NCBI GenBank assembly: GCA_037127255.1
Contig: JBANSL010000007.1
Location: forward strand, 60,373,038-60,437,037
Origin: Persicaria tinctoria
Lineage: Eukaryota > Streptophyta > Magnoliopsida > Caryophyllales > Polygonaceae
DNA length: 64,000 nt
Direction: 5' to 3'
Position numbers and translations under genes: made by a program. Shown one piece after another: positions 1-10,198 of the stretch (the stretch's first letter is position 1; the number at the start of each line of letters is the position of its first letter). The notes under the pieces were generated by a model, which saw only the letters and a list, made by a program, of their open reading frames with translations, had not been told where the DNA came from and ran no database searches.

Positions 1-123
1 CTATTAATCTTTTTTTTTTTTTTTTCAATTTAGCTTGGTTATCTATATTTTGCTTCTAATTATGGATTTACACCCCAAATACAAGTAATCGATAGCTGCA
101 AATCCTGCAATCGAATGCGAATC

Positions 124-525
124 ATGGCCGACTTCTTCTCTCTAAGCGGCGGTACCGGTACCGGCAGTGGCCGAGACCCTCCGGACCCACCTCCCCCCTA
201 ACACCGCCACCACCAACAACCCAAACTGGGCGCCGAACCCCACCCAGCCCAGATCGAGGGCTCCCCTTTACCAGAACGAAGAGATCTACCGGAAGGGGTT
301 TGAAATATGGCAGCAGTACATCCAAGTCCACCACCACCACTCGCCGCCCTTTCTCCACCACCACCGCCTTTACCTGGGAAGCGGTGTCGACCTACCCGTC
401 GTCGTCCTCGGCAGGCCCCAACGGCGGTAACGGGGCCGGATTGAGGGTGATGATGAGGCCAGCCAGGTAGAGGCGGCGGCGGCGGCGGCGGGAGTGGAAT
501 GAACTGCCAGGATTGCAAGAACCAG
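124..525 (+). pseudogene. SHI/STY (SRS) family zinc-finger transcription factor, truncated 5' fragment
   Basis: Reading from the ATG at 124 gives MADFFSLSGG, the usual start of SHI/STY/LRP1 proteins. This frame stops at TAA 199-201 after a proline-rich run. One frame over, the family block continues with YQNEEIYRKGFEIWQQ followed by a His run. Near 425-525 come VMMRPAR and then MNCQDCKNQ, the beginning of the RING-like zinc finger (family form: NCQDCGNQ). The homology ends there, and AT-rich DNA follows instead of the remaining zinc-finger cysteines. So the piece has at least one frameshift in the C-run near 187-198, further frame changes in the GC-rich stretch, and a 3' truncation. Intact family members activate auxin-related genes in the nucleus; this copy cannot make the DNA-binding finger. 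Assignment rests on recognised motifs only. Confidence 0.75.
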
Positions 526-747
526 ATGATGGTTTTCTGGTTTTATATTTTGTTTTTCTATTTTTTCTTTAATTGAAGGTTAGAATTGGTATTTATTTAT
601 TTATTGAGTTATTTTTAATTATAATTTATAAGAAGAAAATGAAATTTGGGTATATAAATAATTTTTATTACCATTTGAGGATAAATAACCTATTTTAAAA
701 TTTGAAGGGATATATAAGCATTTGAGAAAGCTTAAAAGGATCTATTA

Positions 748-1200
748 ATATTACTAATTCTGCTAGCATTTTGCTGACGTGTCACGCTCACAATTAAAGT
801 TGAATTTTTTATTCAAATGAGCTTTTCTTATTGTTCAATATTATTATGGAAACTTTAAAATATTTTTTTCATATTTTAAATATGATTTGAATCCATTTCC
901 TTTTTTTTCGGTTATATTGTCGTAAATATTGAGACATGTTTCCATTTTTTTTTTCCGATTGCAATATATATATTATATTACTAATTCTGCTAGCATTTTG
1001 CTGACATGTCACGCTCACAATTAAAGTTGAATTTTTTATTCAAATAAGATTTTCTTATCGGTCAATATTATTATGGAAACTTTCAAATATTTGTTTCCTA
1101 TTTTAAATATGATTTGAATCCATTTTTTTTTTAATTTTCGGTTATATTGCCGTAAATATTGAGACATGTTTCCATTTTTTTTTCCCGATTGCAATATTCT
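748..1200 (+). repeat. 227-bp tandem duplication of the Helitron 5' end
   Basis: Copy one starts at 748 and copy two at 975 (period 227). Both read ATATTACTAATTCTGC, then TTTTGCTGACRTGTCACGC, and end in CCGATTGCAATAT. They differ by scattered substitutions. A third, more diverged partial copy lies at about 1580-1715 (TAATTCTACTATCATTTTG). Confidence 0.8.
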
Positions 1201-2541
1201 CATAAATTTAATTTTGGAAATTTATACTCTACATAGACCCATATCCAATTGTCAGTTTATAAAATGCTACGGAGTATAAATTAACTTTCACATATGTTCA
1301 TATTTCCTCACCAACCATGCAAGTATTTCATTTTCAAATAAATTAATCAAAGATGTACTCGGATTGCCTGAATTCATTATCTTAACGGATTGAATTCATT
1401 TAAATATTTGTTTATTATATCACATTTATCCCAATCATGTTAAAATTTACTACTCTCTATTCATTTAGCTAAATATGTTGTTTAATATTCATTCACGCTT
1501 TGTTAGGATGGTAAAAATTATATAAAATATTTTTTTTTCAATTTTTTTTATAAATTAATTTCGATAATAGGTAATCTATTTATAATATTAATTCTACTAT
1601 CATTTTGCCGATGTGTCATCCTCACAATTAAATTTGAATTTTGTATTCAAATGGTATTTTGTTATTGGTCAATATTATTGCTAAAATTTTAAAATATCTG
1701 TTTCTTATTTTTAAAAAATTTGTTTCTATTTTTATACTAAAATATTATTTAATTTGATATGTTGTATGTCAATTTGTGATCTATTTTAATCGTTTACTTA
1801 CATTGAACATTCGTCAAGTCTTGGCTGATTTTATTATTGGATATTGAAATTGTTGATTTATCATATTTAACCGATTGCAATATTCCCCACAATGTCTACA
1901 TACAACGAACATGTAATAATCAATTTGTAAATATTCGATTTTAAAAATTAATTATAAAAATCAATTAGAGCCAAAAAAGTGTTTTTTTTTTAATTTAACT
2001 ATTTTAGACATCTTAAATGACTATCGAAAATAAATAATATTTTAAGACTCACAAGCATTACTAATCCTTATTTTACATCTTGGATGAAGCTTCTTAGATC
2101 CCTTTTTTACCTTTAAGGATCTTTTTTTTTTTACCATTTCACCTTTATTTTCACTATTTATTTCTCTCCCTTTCTAACCATCTTTATCATGAAAATAATG
2201 AATAAGTTATGTACATCTACATAACTTCAAAATTATTCACACAATCATGTGCTTATGATTTTTTAATATTTGTACGGGAGCTTATATTTTACTTTTTAGT
2301 TCTATGCTAATGATAATAATTATATATTCATTACAAATTATATTAGGTGGTGTGTTTGAGTATTATTACTACTTTACCTTATTAAATCATTTTCAAAATT
2401 TGTATCGTATCTCTTTCCAACTAATTTATAAATTATAAAAAAAATACTTTATATATATTTTTGTTGTAAACACGTATATATATTAATATAGTATTATATA
2501 AATATATAAAATGATGTTCAAATTAAAATGGATCAAGCTCA

Positions 2542-2571
2542 CGTGCCTTCAAGGCACGGGTATTACACTAG
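2542..2571 (+). other. Helitron 3' terminal hairpin and CTAG end
   Basis: Palindrome at 2542-2558 with an 8-bp perfect stem, then GGTATTACA, then CTAG. This is the replication-termination signal of rolling-circle Helitrons. Confidence 0.75.
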
Positions 2572-3374
2572 TATATAGCTAATTGTCCCTTTTTTTTTAA
2601 GTAAAAAAGGAAAATGTTAAAAAAAAAAAGAAAAAAAAAGGATACGATGTGAAAAAAAAAAATCCATGAATTGCCCTAAATCTATTAAAATTTTATTTTT
2701 ATTTTTAAATTTGCGATGATTTTTTCTCTTCAAAACTTCACACAATCTCCAAATTTTCGGTATCCTTCACCCATTTTGGGATTTGGTAGCTATCTAAATC
2801 TTCTGTCATTTTTTTAGAAAGGAAAATGTTAAAAAAAAAATAAACGATGGGAATCAGTTTCTTTATTTTGTTCTACTGAAAAAGATTGAGTAAGATATTT
2901 TCGGGGAGATTTTGTTTGATATTCTACCAAATATATATATCTCTAACTACTATCTTGTTTTACAAAAAAAAATTTAGTATTTAAAGTTTTTTTTAATCCA
3001 TATATATAATCTATCGTCCAAAATAATAAACTAGGAAAATATGCTTAACAAAAAAAATTCTCATTTTCCAAATTAGCTTTAAAATTCTGCAAAACATAAC
3101 CAGAAAAAATGTTTACAGTCAATTGAAAAAATATGTTTTATTTTTTTATTTAAAAGAAAATTTGAAAAGGTTAGAGATGACCAAACTAAAGGAACCAATT
3201 TTTAGCTATTATGCGAACTTTGTGCTAAGAAATTTGAAGTTAAAATCATTTTAAAATTTGAGAGTCAATTTCTTATCTGATCCAAACATAGAGAATAAAA
3301 AAACTCCAGCAAAAACTAATTTAATTATTTATTACACTAGATTTAATCATATAATCAAATGAAACAAAATTAAA
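2572..3374. other. AT-rich intergenic DNA, no gene seen
   Basis: Homopolymer A and T runs dominate. The string GGAAAATGTTAAAAAAAAAA occurs near 2608 and again near 2821, so a short segment may be duplicated. No coding stretch, RNA gene or element ends were recognised. Confidence 0.6.
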
Positions 3375-3791
3375 CTACTCTGTAGATTCGTCTTCATCAT
3401 CTACATAACCACCATAGTCCTCTTTAGAGGATTCTATAGAGACAGAAATGGAGGGCATTGCCAGTGGACGACCGATGCGGATTGCGTCCTCCTTGCTCTC
3501 CCTTAAGGCTTGCAAGATCAAGCAACCGGCGTTGGCTTCTCGGACCAAGATAGGGACGTTGGCGGAGTCGAGCAAGGCCGCGATTCTGCTCTTGGAGAGA
3601 TCAGCACCGTTCCATTGGAGGGTGGCGCAATGGGCGGAAGTGCAATGGGAGTTTATCCACTCATTGTACTCAACCTTGATGAATGCGAAATCGTCGTTGC
3701 ACTCGCAAGGTTGTTTCCAGGCGACACGAACCCGATAATCGCCGCACGAAAATCGGTCACCGCCGTGCTCTATGAGGACGCCATGAGCCAT
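3375..3791 (-). CDS. Unrecognised single-exon protein, 138 aa
   Basis: The reading frame runs from the ATG at 3791 (MAHGVLIEHGG) to the stop at 3375. A longer in-frame start at 3869 is possible, but it overlaps the TATA region, so I prefer 3791. The protein has several cysteines (SCGDYR, PCECND, SHCTSAHC), a helix-rich centre (KSRIAALLDSANVPILV) and an acidic tail (EDYGGYVDDEDE). GC content is far higher than in the flanks, and a TATA box sits about 65 nt upstream of the ATG. No signal peptide or membrane segment is evident. I do not recognise the family. The frame could still be the opposite strand of something else, since shorter frames are open on the plus strand. Confidence 0.45.
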   Translation of the reverse strand: MAHGVLIEHGGDRFSCGDYRVRVAWKQPCECNDDFAFIKVEYNEWINSHCTSAHCATLQWNGADLSKSRIAALLDSANVPILVREANAGCLILQALRESKEDAIRIGRPLAMPSISVSIESSKEDYGGYVDDEDESTE

Positions 3792-3855
3792 CCCTAATCC
3801 CGCCCTCGTGTTATGAAGTGAGATGCTGATTGCTTTGACAAAAGAGATGGTTAGG

Positions 3856-3864
3856 TTATATATA
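3856..3864 (-). promoter_or_regulatory. TATA box for the 138-aa gene
   Basis: TATATATAA on the minus strand, about 65 nt upstream of the preferred ATG at 3791. Confidence 0.4.
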
Positions 3865-3869
3865 CACAC

Positions 3870-4400
3870 AAATAGGGTTGTTATTTTATAATGTAAATAT
3901 TGTTAAAGGAAATATGTCATTTTGACTATTTTGATCTCCACTTATAAAATTGTAAGGTACATGTTAGTAGTAGATTTTAAGCAATTTGGATCCCATTGAG
4001 TTTGTAAAAAACTCTATGGGCAGAGTAGAGAAAATCTCAACCATACTATCTAATCCGTCTCGTAAAATTTGTTATTTTGCTTTTGACATAATTTTTAAGA
4101 ACGGCAAAAATTATATAAAATAACAATGATTTTATTAATTTAAAAAAATAATTTCATACTTAATACAATTATTTATAAACTTATTTTAAAAATTTATACT
4201 ACTTTATAGAATTTTTCGCTTCTTAATTAAAAAGCGTGTCAAAAGTAAAACTACAAATGATCTCATTGCTAGGTAAGAATTTGGTCATAAAATAAGAATT
4301 TCCGTCAAACAAAGAACATTACACAAATAAAATAGGGGGGTTTTGCAAAGTAGCCACGAAATTGGGCTGATTTTGCGAAATATCTGCGTTTTGGGACATT
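3870..4400. other. AT-rich spacer; possible outer end of the MULE
   Basis: No gene. Around 4334-4400 the sequence changes to GGGGGGTTTTGCAAAGTAGC and TTTTGCGAAATATCTGCG, a style seen at ends of plant MULEs. I found no matching inverted copy elsewhere in the window, so I do not call it a terminal inverted repeat. Confidence 0.3.
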
Positions 4401-4413
4401 TTTGCAAAATGTC

Positions 4414-4594
4414 CTAAATATAAGGCTTCACCGTATCTCAACACCCGCTTTTCTCTCTCCTCCAGCTCTCCATCTCCGGACGCTCTCTCTTTCTCCCTCC
4501 CGACCTGCTCGCCGGAGATTGCTAGGATTTTCGAGACATTACCATTCCGACATCATCCAAGCGATCAATTTTGAAGTCTATTCTAGAGAATCAG
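4414..4594 (+). promoter_or_regulatory. Core promoter and 5'UTR exon of the MULE transposase gene
   Basis: A TATA-like CTAAATATAAGG (4414-4425) is followed by a pyrimidine-rich leader (TTTTCTCTCTCCTCCAGC). The leader ends in a strong donor, AATCAG|GTAAGT at 4594/4595. The matching acceptor is CTCTGCAG at 6521, seven bases before the transposase ATG. Confidence 0.5.
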
Positions 4595-4639
4595 GTAAGT
4601 CGATTTACTAGAATTTTAAGTCGATTAGAATTCCTATAG

Positions 4640-5010
4640 TTTTTGGATTATTCCTTCGGTTTTGCGATTACTGCTTGAGTCTGTGTTTATATATGCTTCA
4701 GTTTTGCAATCACTGCTTGAGTTTTGCGATTACTGCTTAAATTTGCGCCTTCGGTTTACTACTTCAGTTTTGCGATTACTGATTCAGTCTGTGTTTATGT
4801 ATGCTTCAGTTTTGCAATTACTGATTCAGTTTTGCGATTACTGCTTAGAATTGCGCCAAAGGCGCAAATTTCCTATAATTTTTTGGTTTACTAATTCAGT
4901 TTTCCGATTACTGCTTTAATCTGTGTTTATCTATGCTTCAGTTTTGCGATTACTTCTTCAGTTTTGCGAATACCGCTTCAATTTGCGCCAAATTACTGCT
5001 TCAGTTTTGT
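4640..5010 (+). repeat. Short interspersed repeat TTCAGTTTTGCGATTACTG
   Basis: About twelve imperfect copies of a 19-22-bp word (GCTTCAGTTTTGCGATTACT and variants), irregularly spaced. Confidence 0.65.
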
Positions 5011-5219
5011 GATTATTGATTGGAATCGTGTGATTACAAGTGTAGATTACGCCAAATTTGTGTTTATCTATGCTTATATATGCTATAACAGTATGGAAAT
5101 ATAGTTGAACAAAATTATTACTGCTTTTGAATGCATCAAAATTTATGCCTTTTGCGAAAACTTTGATTCATTTTTTATGCATTAAATGATTAAGGTTATG
5201 GAGTCACACATACAGTAGC

Positions 5220-5252
5220 ATCAAAATTTGCGCCTTTGGCGCAAATTTTGAT
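5220..5252. repeat. Perfect 15-bp inverted repeat (hairpin)
   Basis: The arm ATCAAAATTTGCGCC, the loop TTT, then the exact reverse complement. A shorter relative (TTGCGCC-AAA-GGCGCAA) lies near 4852. A related hairpin, TTTGCACC-GTA-GGTGCAAA, is present in the 242-bp units. Confidence 0.85.
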
Positions 5253-5687
5253 TGATTTTTTAAGAATGAATTAATGTTTATGAGCATTTTTTTCTGTATA
5301 TGTGTTATCTTCAAGTTTCAAATCGAATCTGTGTATGTTTATGGTTATTTATGCTTGTTAATATTTTACATTGCTCATGTCATCACAATGATTGCTTAAG
5401 ATGTGATTTCACTATGATTATTTCAAGTAATCAGTAGTCCTTAATCATAGAAGTTTTCCACCAGAAGTGCAAGTTTTATATAATTCTTCTCACAACAGGT
5501 GTATTGTATTCATTTTGTTGCTCATGTCATCATTACACTTGAATTTGTGCTCTATATTGAAGTGTTGATTCCTTATTAGAATTTGATTGCTAATGTCATC
5601 AACATTGATTGAGCCATGTCATCACTACAAATAACAGGTGTAGTTTATTCACTTTTGGTTGCTCTTGTAAGAATTGTAAGAATTTTT

Positions 5688-6413
5688 CATAACAGGTGTA
5701 TTGTACTTACTTTGGTTGCTCGTGTCATTGTTTTTGAACATTGACTGAGCCATGTCAGCACTATAAGTGAGTCATAGAAAAATTACACAAGGGGTGCAAA
5801 TCTATTGTTGCATTTGACAATACAATGATCTATATATTCCTTATTACACTTTGAAAGTTTTAATGTCAACACTGTATTTTACCCATAAAAAATTTGCACC
5901 GTAGGGGCAAATTTTGTGAGAATTTTTTTCATAACAGGTGTATTGTACTCAATTTGGTTGATTGTGTCATCGTTTTTGAACATTGATTGAGCCATGTCAG
6001 CACTACAATTAAGTCATAGAAAAATTACACAAGGGGTGCAAATCTATTGTTGCATTTGACAATACAATGATCTATATATTCCTTATTACACTTTGAAAGT
6101 TTCAATGTCAACACTGTATTTTACTCATAAAAAATTTGCACCGTAGGTGCAAATTTTGTGAGAATTGTTTTCATAACAGGTGTATTCTACTCACTTTGGT
6201 TGATTGTGTCATCGTTTTTGAACATTAATTGAGCCATGTCAGCACTACAATTAAGTCATAGAAAAATTGCACAAGGGGTGCAAATCTATTGTTGCATTTG
6301 ACAATACAATGATCTATAGATTCCTTATTACACCTTGAAAGTTTTAATGTCAGCACTGTATTTGACTCATAAAAAAATTTCACCGTAGGTGCAAATTTTG
6401 TAAGAATTTTTTC
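5688..6413 (+). repeat. Three tandem 242-bp units
   Basis: Units start at 5688, 5930 and 6172, each with CATAACAGGTGTATT, and are exactly 242 bp apart. Each contains GAGCCATGTCAGCACTA, CACAAGGGGTGCAAATC and the TTTGCACC hairpin. They differ by only a few substitutions, one of which breaks the hairpin in unit one (GGGGCAAA). Confidence 0.9.
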
Positions 6414-6527
6414 CATAACAAGTATATTTTACTCACTTTGATTGATGATGTCATCGTTTTTAATCATATTGTGTTTGTTATTACTTAAACATATTTATCC
6501 TCTTAAATTCATACTCTGCAGATTACA

Positions 6528-8914
6528 ATGGCAACCCACATTATTACAGTTGTATGTGGTGGGAAATGGTTGTTTGATGATTCATGCCCAACCTTTGTTG
6601 GAGACACTACTACAAAGGTGTTTATGGTTGACGAGTCAATAACATTACAGGGTTTAACCGAAAAAGTGCACAACAGATTCAATATAGATAGTGCATTAGA
6701 ATTGAAATTCAATCATTTACACCCTTTCAAACTCTTGAGAGCTCCGCTTCTTATTGAATGTGATGCTGATTTGAAAGAGTTTTTAAGGTTGTCCGACCTA
6801 CAAGATGTTAAATTCGCTGTGGAGTTATGTGTTAGCATTAAATCAGATAGTGAACAAGTTGAAGATCAACATGCATCCTCAGCTGAGAGTTTACAGTTGG
6901 TGGCATGCAATCCAACTATTACCAATATTGTTACAGGGGAAAATAACCTGACATTGATCGGTGACACCAGGATGAAAGGTGTATTGTTGGAAGATGTTGC
7001 AGATGACATGAATTCTCTAAACAGTGACACTGCAAGTGATGAAGAATCTGCAGATGAAATATGGAGAGCATTCTATTCTACAGCACACAGGAGAGAAACT
7101 ACACTAGAAGATTGGGATGATGATAGCTCTATTGTGCCTAGTGTGAATCTCAATTCACAAAACTTGATTTGCGTAGGCAAAAGCTTTGCATCAAGGAAAG
7201 CAGTTAAGCATGCTTTGGGAATCTTGTCAATAACCGAGATATTTGGTTTTCACGTGGCAAAATCAGATACAAAGTATTATAGGGTGCATTGTGTAGATCC
7301 TGACTGCAAATGGAAAGTGCATGTCAAAACTTTTGGCCCAACTTGGCATGAGGTCATAGTGTTTGTGGACATGCACACCTGCACATGGGATTTCAGGACA
7401 AAACACTGCAAACAACCTTCATCTTCTGTGATTGCAAGTATCATCGAATCCAGGTGATAACTTTTTTTTAGAAATAGTATTTATATTTTAACTTGCTTTC
7501 TAATATATGATTTATTCTAATTTGACTATAATTACACAGTGTTGACGCTGGATACAGACCAACACAGATAAGAGATAAAATGAGAACAGAACAAAATATG
7601 CAAATTACCTACTGGAGAGCATGGAAGTCATCAAAAATAGCTCATGAAATGGTTAAGGGGACACCAGAATCAAATTATGCAGATTTACCATCATCTTGCC
7701 ATATGCTCGTGGAGAGAAACAATGGGACTATAGCTTTAATTTCAACAGACAAAGAAGATAGGTTTCAGTACTTCTTTCTGTCATTTGGACAATGCATCAG
7801 AGCATTCCCCCTCTTAAAGAAGGTATGTCTTAAACAGTGTGAGCACAAATTCTGTTGTCATCGATTTCCTTAACTTCGATAACATAAGTAATTTTTATTC
7901 TTTATATACCAGGTTGTTGTTGTTGATGGCACATTCCTAACTGGCAAATATACAGAGGAACGTTGCTTGGAGAAGTTGCACATTCCTAACTGGTTTATGT
8001 ATCAGCTACTGCAGGTTGTGCCTCCATCAAATGACTTGGTGTTTGTCTCTGATAGACATGCTAGCATTTCAAGGGTTGTATCTTTAGTTTACCCAATAGC
8101 TACACAATGCATATGTATGTGGCACTTGAAACAAAACATCAAAGCGACTTTCAGGAAAAAAGAGTTGGGGAAAATGTTCACAAAAGCAGCAGAGTGTTAC
8201 ACTATCCAAGAGTTCAACAACTACCATGGACAAATTGAAGCAACCTGTCCAAAACTATCAGAATATCTGGTGTCAGCAGGTTTTGATAAATGGGCCAGAG
8301 CACATTCAAAGTGTGATAGATACAACATGATGACATCCAACAATGCTGAGAGCTTGAACTCCGTTTTCAAAGACAAAAAGGATTATCCCATTGTGGCACT
8401 TGTGGAGTTTGCTAGAGAAAAGCTCACATCATGGTTCCTGGATAGAAGAGAGAAAGCACTGGCAAACCAAGACCGAATAACTCCTGAGATCCTTAAGGTG
8501 ATAAGACAATCACAAGAGCAAGTTGGAGTATGCGGAGTAGAAAGGATGAATGAATCACAATTTGAGATCAATGGTCAAGGAGCTGTAGCTATAGTTGATC
8601 TATCAGCGAGGACATGTACATGCAGAGTATTTGATGTTGAGAAAATACCTTGTGTACATGCTCTAGCAACCATTACACACATAAAAGCAAATGTGTCTGA
8701 TTTTGTTGCAAAATTTTACAGCAATGACGCTTGGCGTATGGCATATGCATAAACAATATATCCAGTGTTGGATGAAGATGAAGGAAATATCCCTGATGTG
8801 ATCAAATCTATCAACTGTTACCCACCAGTAGTAAGAAAGAGAGCAGGAAGACCACCTACAAATAGAAAGCTTTCATTGGGAGAGTACAAGAGGAGGATGA
8901 AGCATTCAAAATAA
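6528..8914 (+). pseudogene. Mutator-like (MULE) transposase, mudrA type, probably inactive
   Basis: Exons 6528-7453, 7540-7822 and 7913-8914 join in frame. Exon 1 has an N-terminal PB1-like region, an acidic stretch, then the MuDR-type DNA-binding zinc domain (around HCVDPDCKWKVHV). The catalytic core shows VVVVDGTFL (first Asp), FVSDRHASI (second Asp) and NNAESLNSVF (Glu). A SWIM zinc finger follows (CTCRVFDVEKIPCVH). Two defects are visible. The stretch between the first Asp motif and SDRH is only about 40 residues, roughly 30 shorter than usual; in its place is HIPNWFMYQLLQ, next to a 16-bp direct repeat. An in-frame TAA at 8750-8752 also cuts off a recognisable C-terminal tail (VVRKRAGRPP) that stays open to 8914. 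The protein would cut and join transposon ends in the nucleus. Introns and leader are inferred by eye. Confidence 0.75.
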
Positions 8915-9110
8915 GGCTGTCAGCACAAATTATGTCATCAGTATTATATAAGAATAATGTTAGTAGATAATATAGTTTATAAATTTATAAATGACATTTA
9001 TTTTTGAAAATAAACATTAATTCAATAATATAGAATAAAATTTGAAATTTTACCATGTAATAATACAAATTTGTATACTCTTTTCCATCTATGTCATAAA
9101 TAGATAAAAA
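8915..9110 (+). other. 3' flank of the transposase gene
   Basis: AT-rich, with TGTCAGCACAAATTATGTCA just after the stop, one of the two spacer words shared across the element. No further coding. Confidence 0.4.
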
Positions 9111-9880
9111 TGAGATCTTGTTGCAAACAAAGTGTTGTTTTGTGAAATATATAAACAATCGTTGAGCAAAAATAAGGTGATGCTGAGCAAGTTTTCCCCA
9201 ATCATAATATGTTGTGCAGTTTTATTTTATTGATGAGCAAAAATAAGACCATGTTGAGCAACAATCTAATAAGCAACTATGAGAACATAATTAGATAAAA
9301 CTAAGATTTCGTTGCAAACAAAGTGTTGTTGTGCAATATATAAACAATCGTTGAGCAAAAATAAGGTGATGTTGGGCAAGTTTTCCCCATTTGTAATATG
9401 TTGTGCAGTTTTATCCTATTGATGAGCAAAAATAAGACCATGTTGAGCAATAATCTATTAAGCAACTATGAAAACATAATTAGATAAAAATAAGATGTCC
9501 TTGCAAACAAAGTGTTGTTGTGCAATACATAAACAATCGTTGAGCAAAAATAAGGTGATGTTGAGCAAGTTTTCCCCTTTGTAATATGTTGTGCAGTTTT
9601 ATTTTATTGATGAGCAAAAATAATACCATGTTGAGCAATAATCTATTAAGCAACTATGAAAACATAATTAGATAAAAATAAGATGTCGTTGCAAACAAAG
9701 TGTTGTTGTGCAATATATGTACTATCATTGAGCAAAAATAAAGTGATGTTGAGCAAGTTTTCCCCTTTGTAATATGTTGTGCAGTTTTATTCTATTGATG
9801 AGCAAAAATAAGACCATGTTGAGAAATAATCTATTAAGCAACTATGAAAGCTTAAATAGATAAAAATAAGATGTTGTTGC
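9111..9880 (+). repeat. 189-bp tandem repeats (GTTGAGCAAAAATAAG family), interrupted
   Basis: Copies of CGTTGAGCAAAAATAAGGTG lie at 9160, 9349, 9538 and about 9726, period 188-189. Each unit also has GATGAGCAAAAATAAGACCATG and GTTGCAAACAAAGTGTTG. The fifth unit is broken at 9880 by the LTR array and resumes at 25131 (ACCAAAGTGTTGTTGTGC). Confidence 0.9.
9876..9880. other. Left target-site duplication GTTGC of the LTR array
   Basis: GTTGC directly precedes TGTTGGGGG at 9881. The same five bases follow CCAACA at 25131-25135. Confidence 0.9.
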
Positions 9881-10190
9881 TGTTGGGGGTAAAATTTCAT
9901 GAATTTTATCGATTCATAATTTTTATAAATGATATTGTCACATTTATTAAAAAAAAAAGTGATTAATTTTCCTAAATGTAAGGGCATGGCTTGTAATTTA
10001 AAGTTGGATCTTGAAAATTCCAATTAAAGCCCAATATGTTAAAACAAAGGAAACAAGCCCAATCCACAAATCAAATGAGCAGTTTCTTGCTGGAGGTTAC
10101 AAAAAATACAACGTGGTTCACCAAAAAAAAAAAAAACTAACAACCTTGGTGGTAACTTCCCATTAGAAGAAAACTACTCCTAAATGAGAT

Positions 10191-10198
10191 TATATAAA
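10191..10198 (+). promoter_or_regulatory. LTR TATA boxes (five, one per copy)
   Basis: TATATAAA at 10191, with equivalents at 13406, 16432, 19458 and 22486. Each is followed by TTGCTTTGGTGATAGCC (TTTCTTT in copy 5). If used, transcripts would begin shortly after, so the hairpin modules further right would be transcribed. Confidence 0.6.

Larger units (their letters stand above)
741..2571 (+). mobile_element. Non-autonomous Helitron, about 1.8 kb
   Basis: The right end has the standard Helitron terminus: an 8-bp-stem palindrome (CGTGCCTT-C-AAGGCACG, 2542-2558), a 9-nt spacer, then CTAG at 2568-2571 followed by T. The proposed left end is TCTATTAATATTAC at 741, preceded by A. Together this gives insertion between A (740) and T (2572), as expected. 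There is no terminal inverted repeat, no target duplication and no Rep/helicase coding. The left-end choice is supported by a second copy of the same terminus inside the element. It lies next to, but does not include, the SHI fragment. Confidence 0.7.
4595..6521 (+). other. 1.9-kb 5'UTR intron filled with repeats
   Basis: It is bounded by GTAAGT (4595) and CTCTGCAG (6521). From about 4640 to 5010 it holds many short copies of TTCAGTTTTGCGATTACTG. It then holds GCGCC-type hairpins and, from 5688, three 242-bp tandem units. TGTCATC and TGTCAGCAC words recur, linking it to spacers elsewhere in the window. Splice sites are predicted by eye. Confidence 0.5.

Noticed and set aside
198..518. Antisense 106-codon frame over the SHI fragment
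   Set aside because: Shadow of the GC-rich coding strand; the sense strand carries the family motifs.
4334..4400. Terminal inverted repeat of the MULE
   Set aside because: No inverted partner found around 29.5, 47 or 52-53 kb; kept only as a possible end.
9111..9880. Regular repeats as a CRISPR array
   Set aside because: Units of 189, 242, 149 and 200 bp are contiguous tandem repeats without unique spacers, in plant nuclear DNA.
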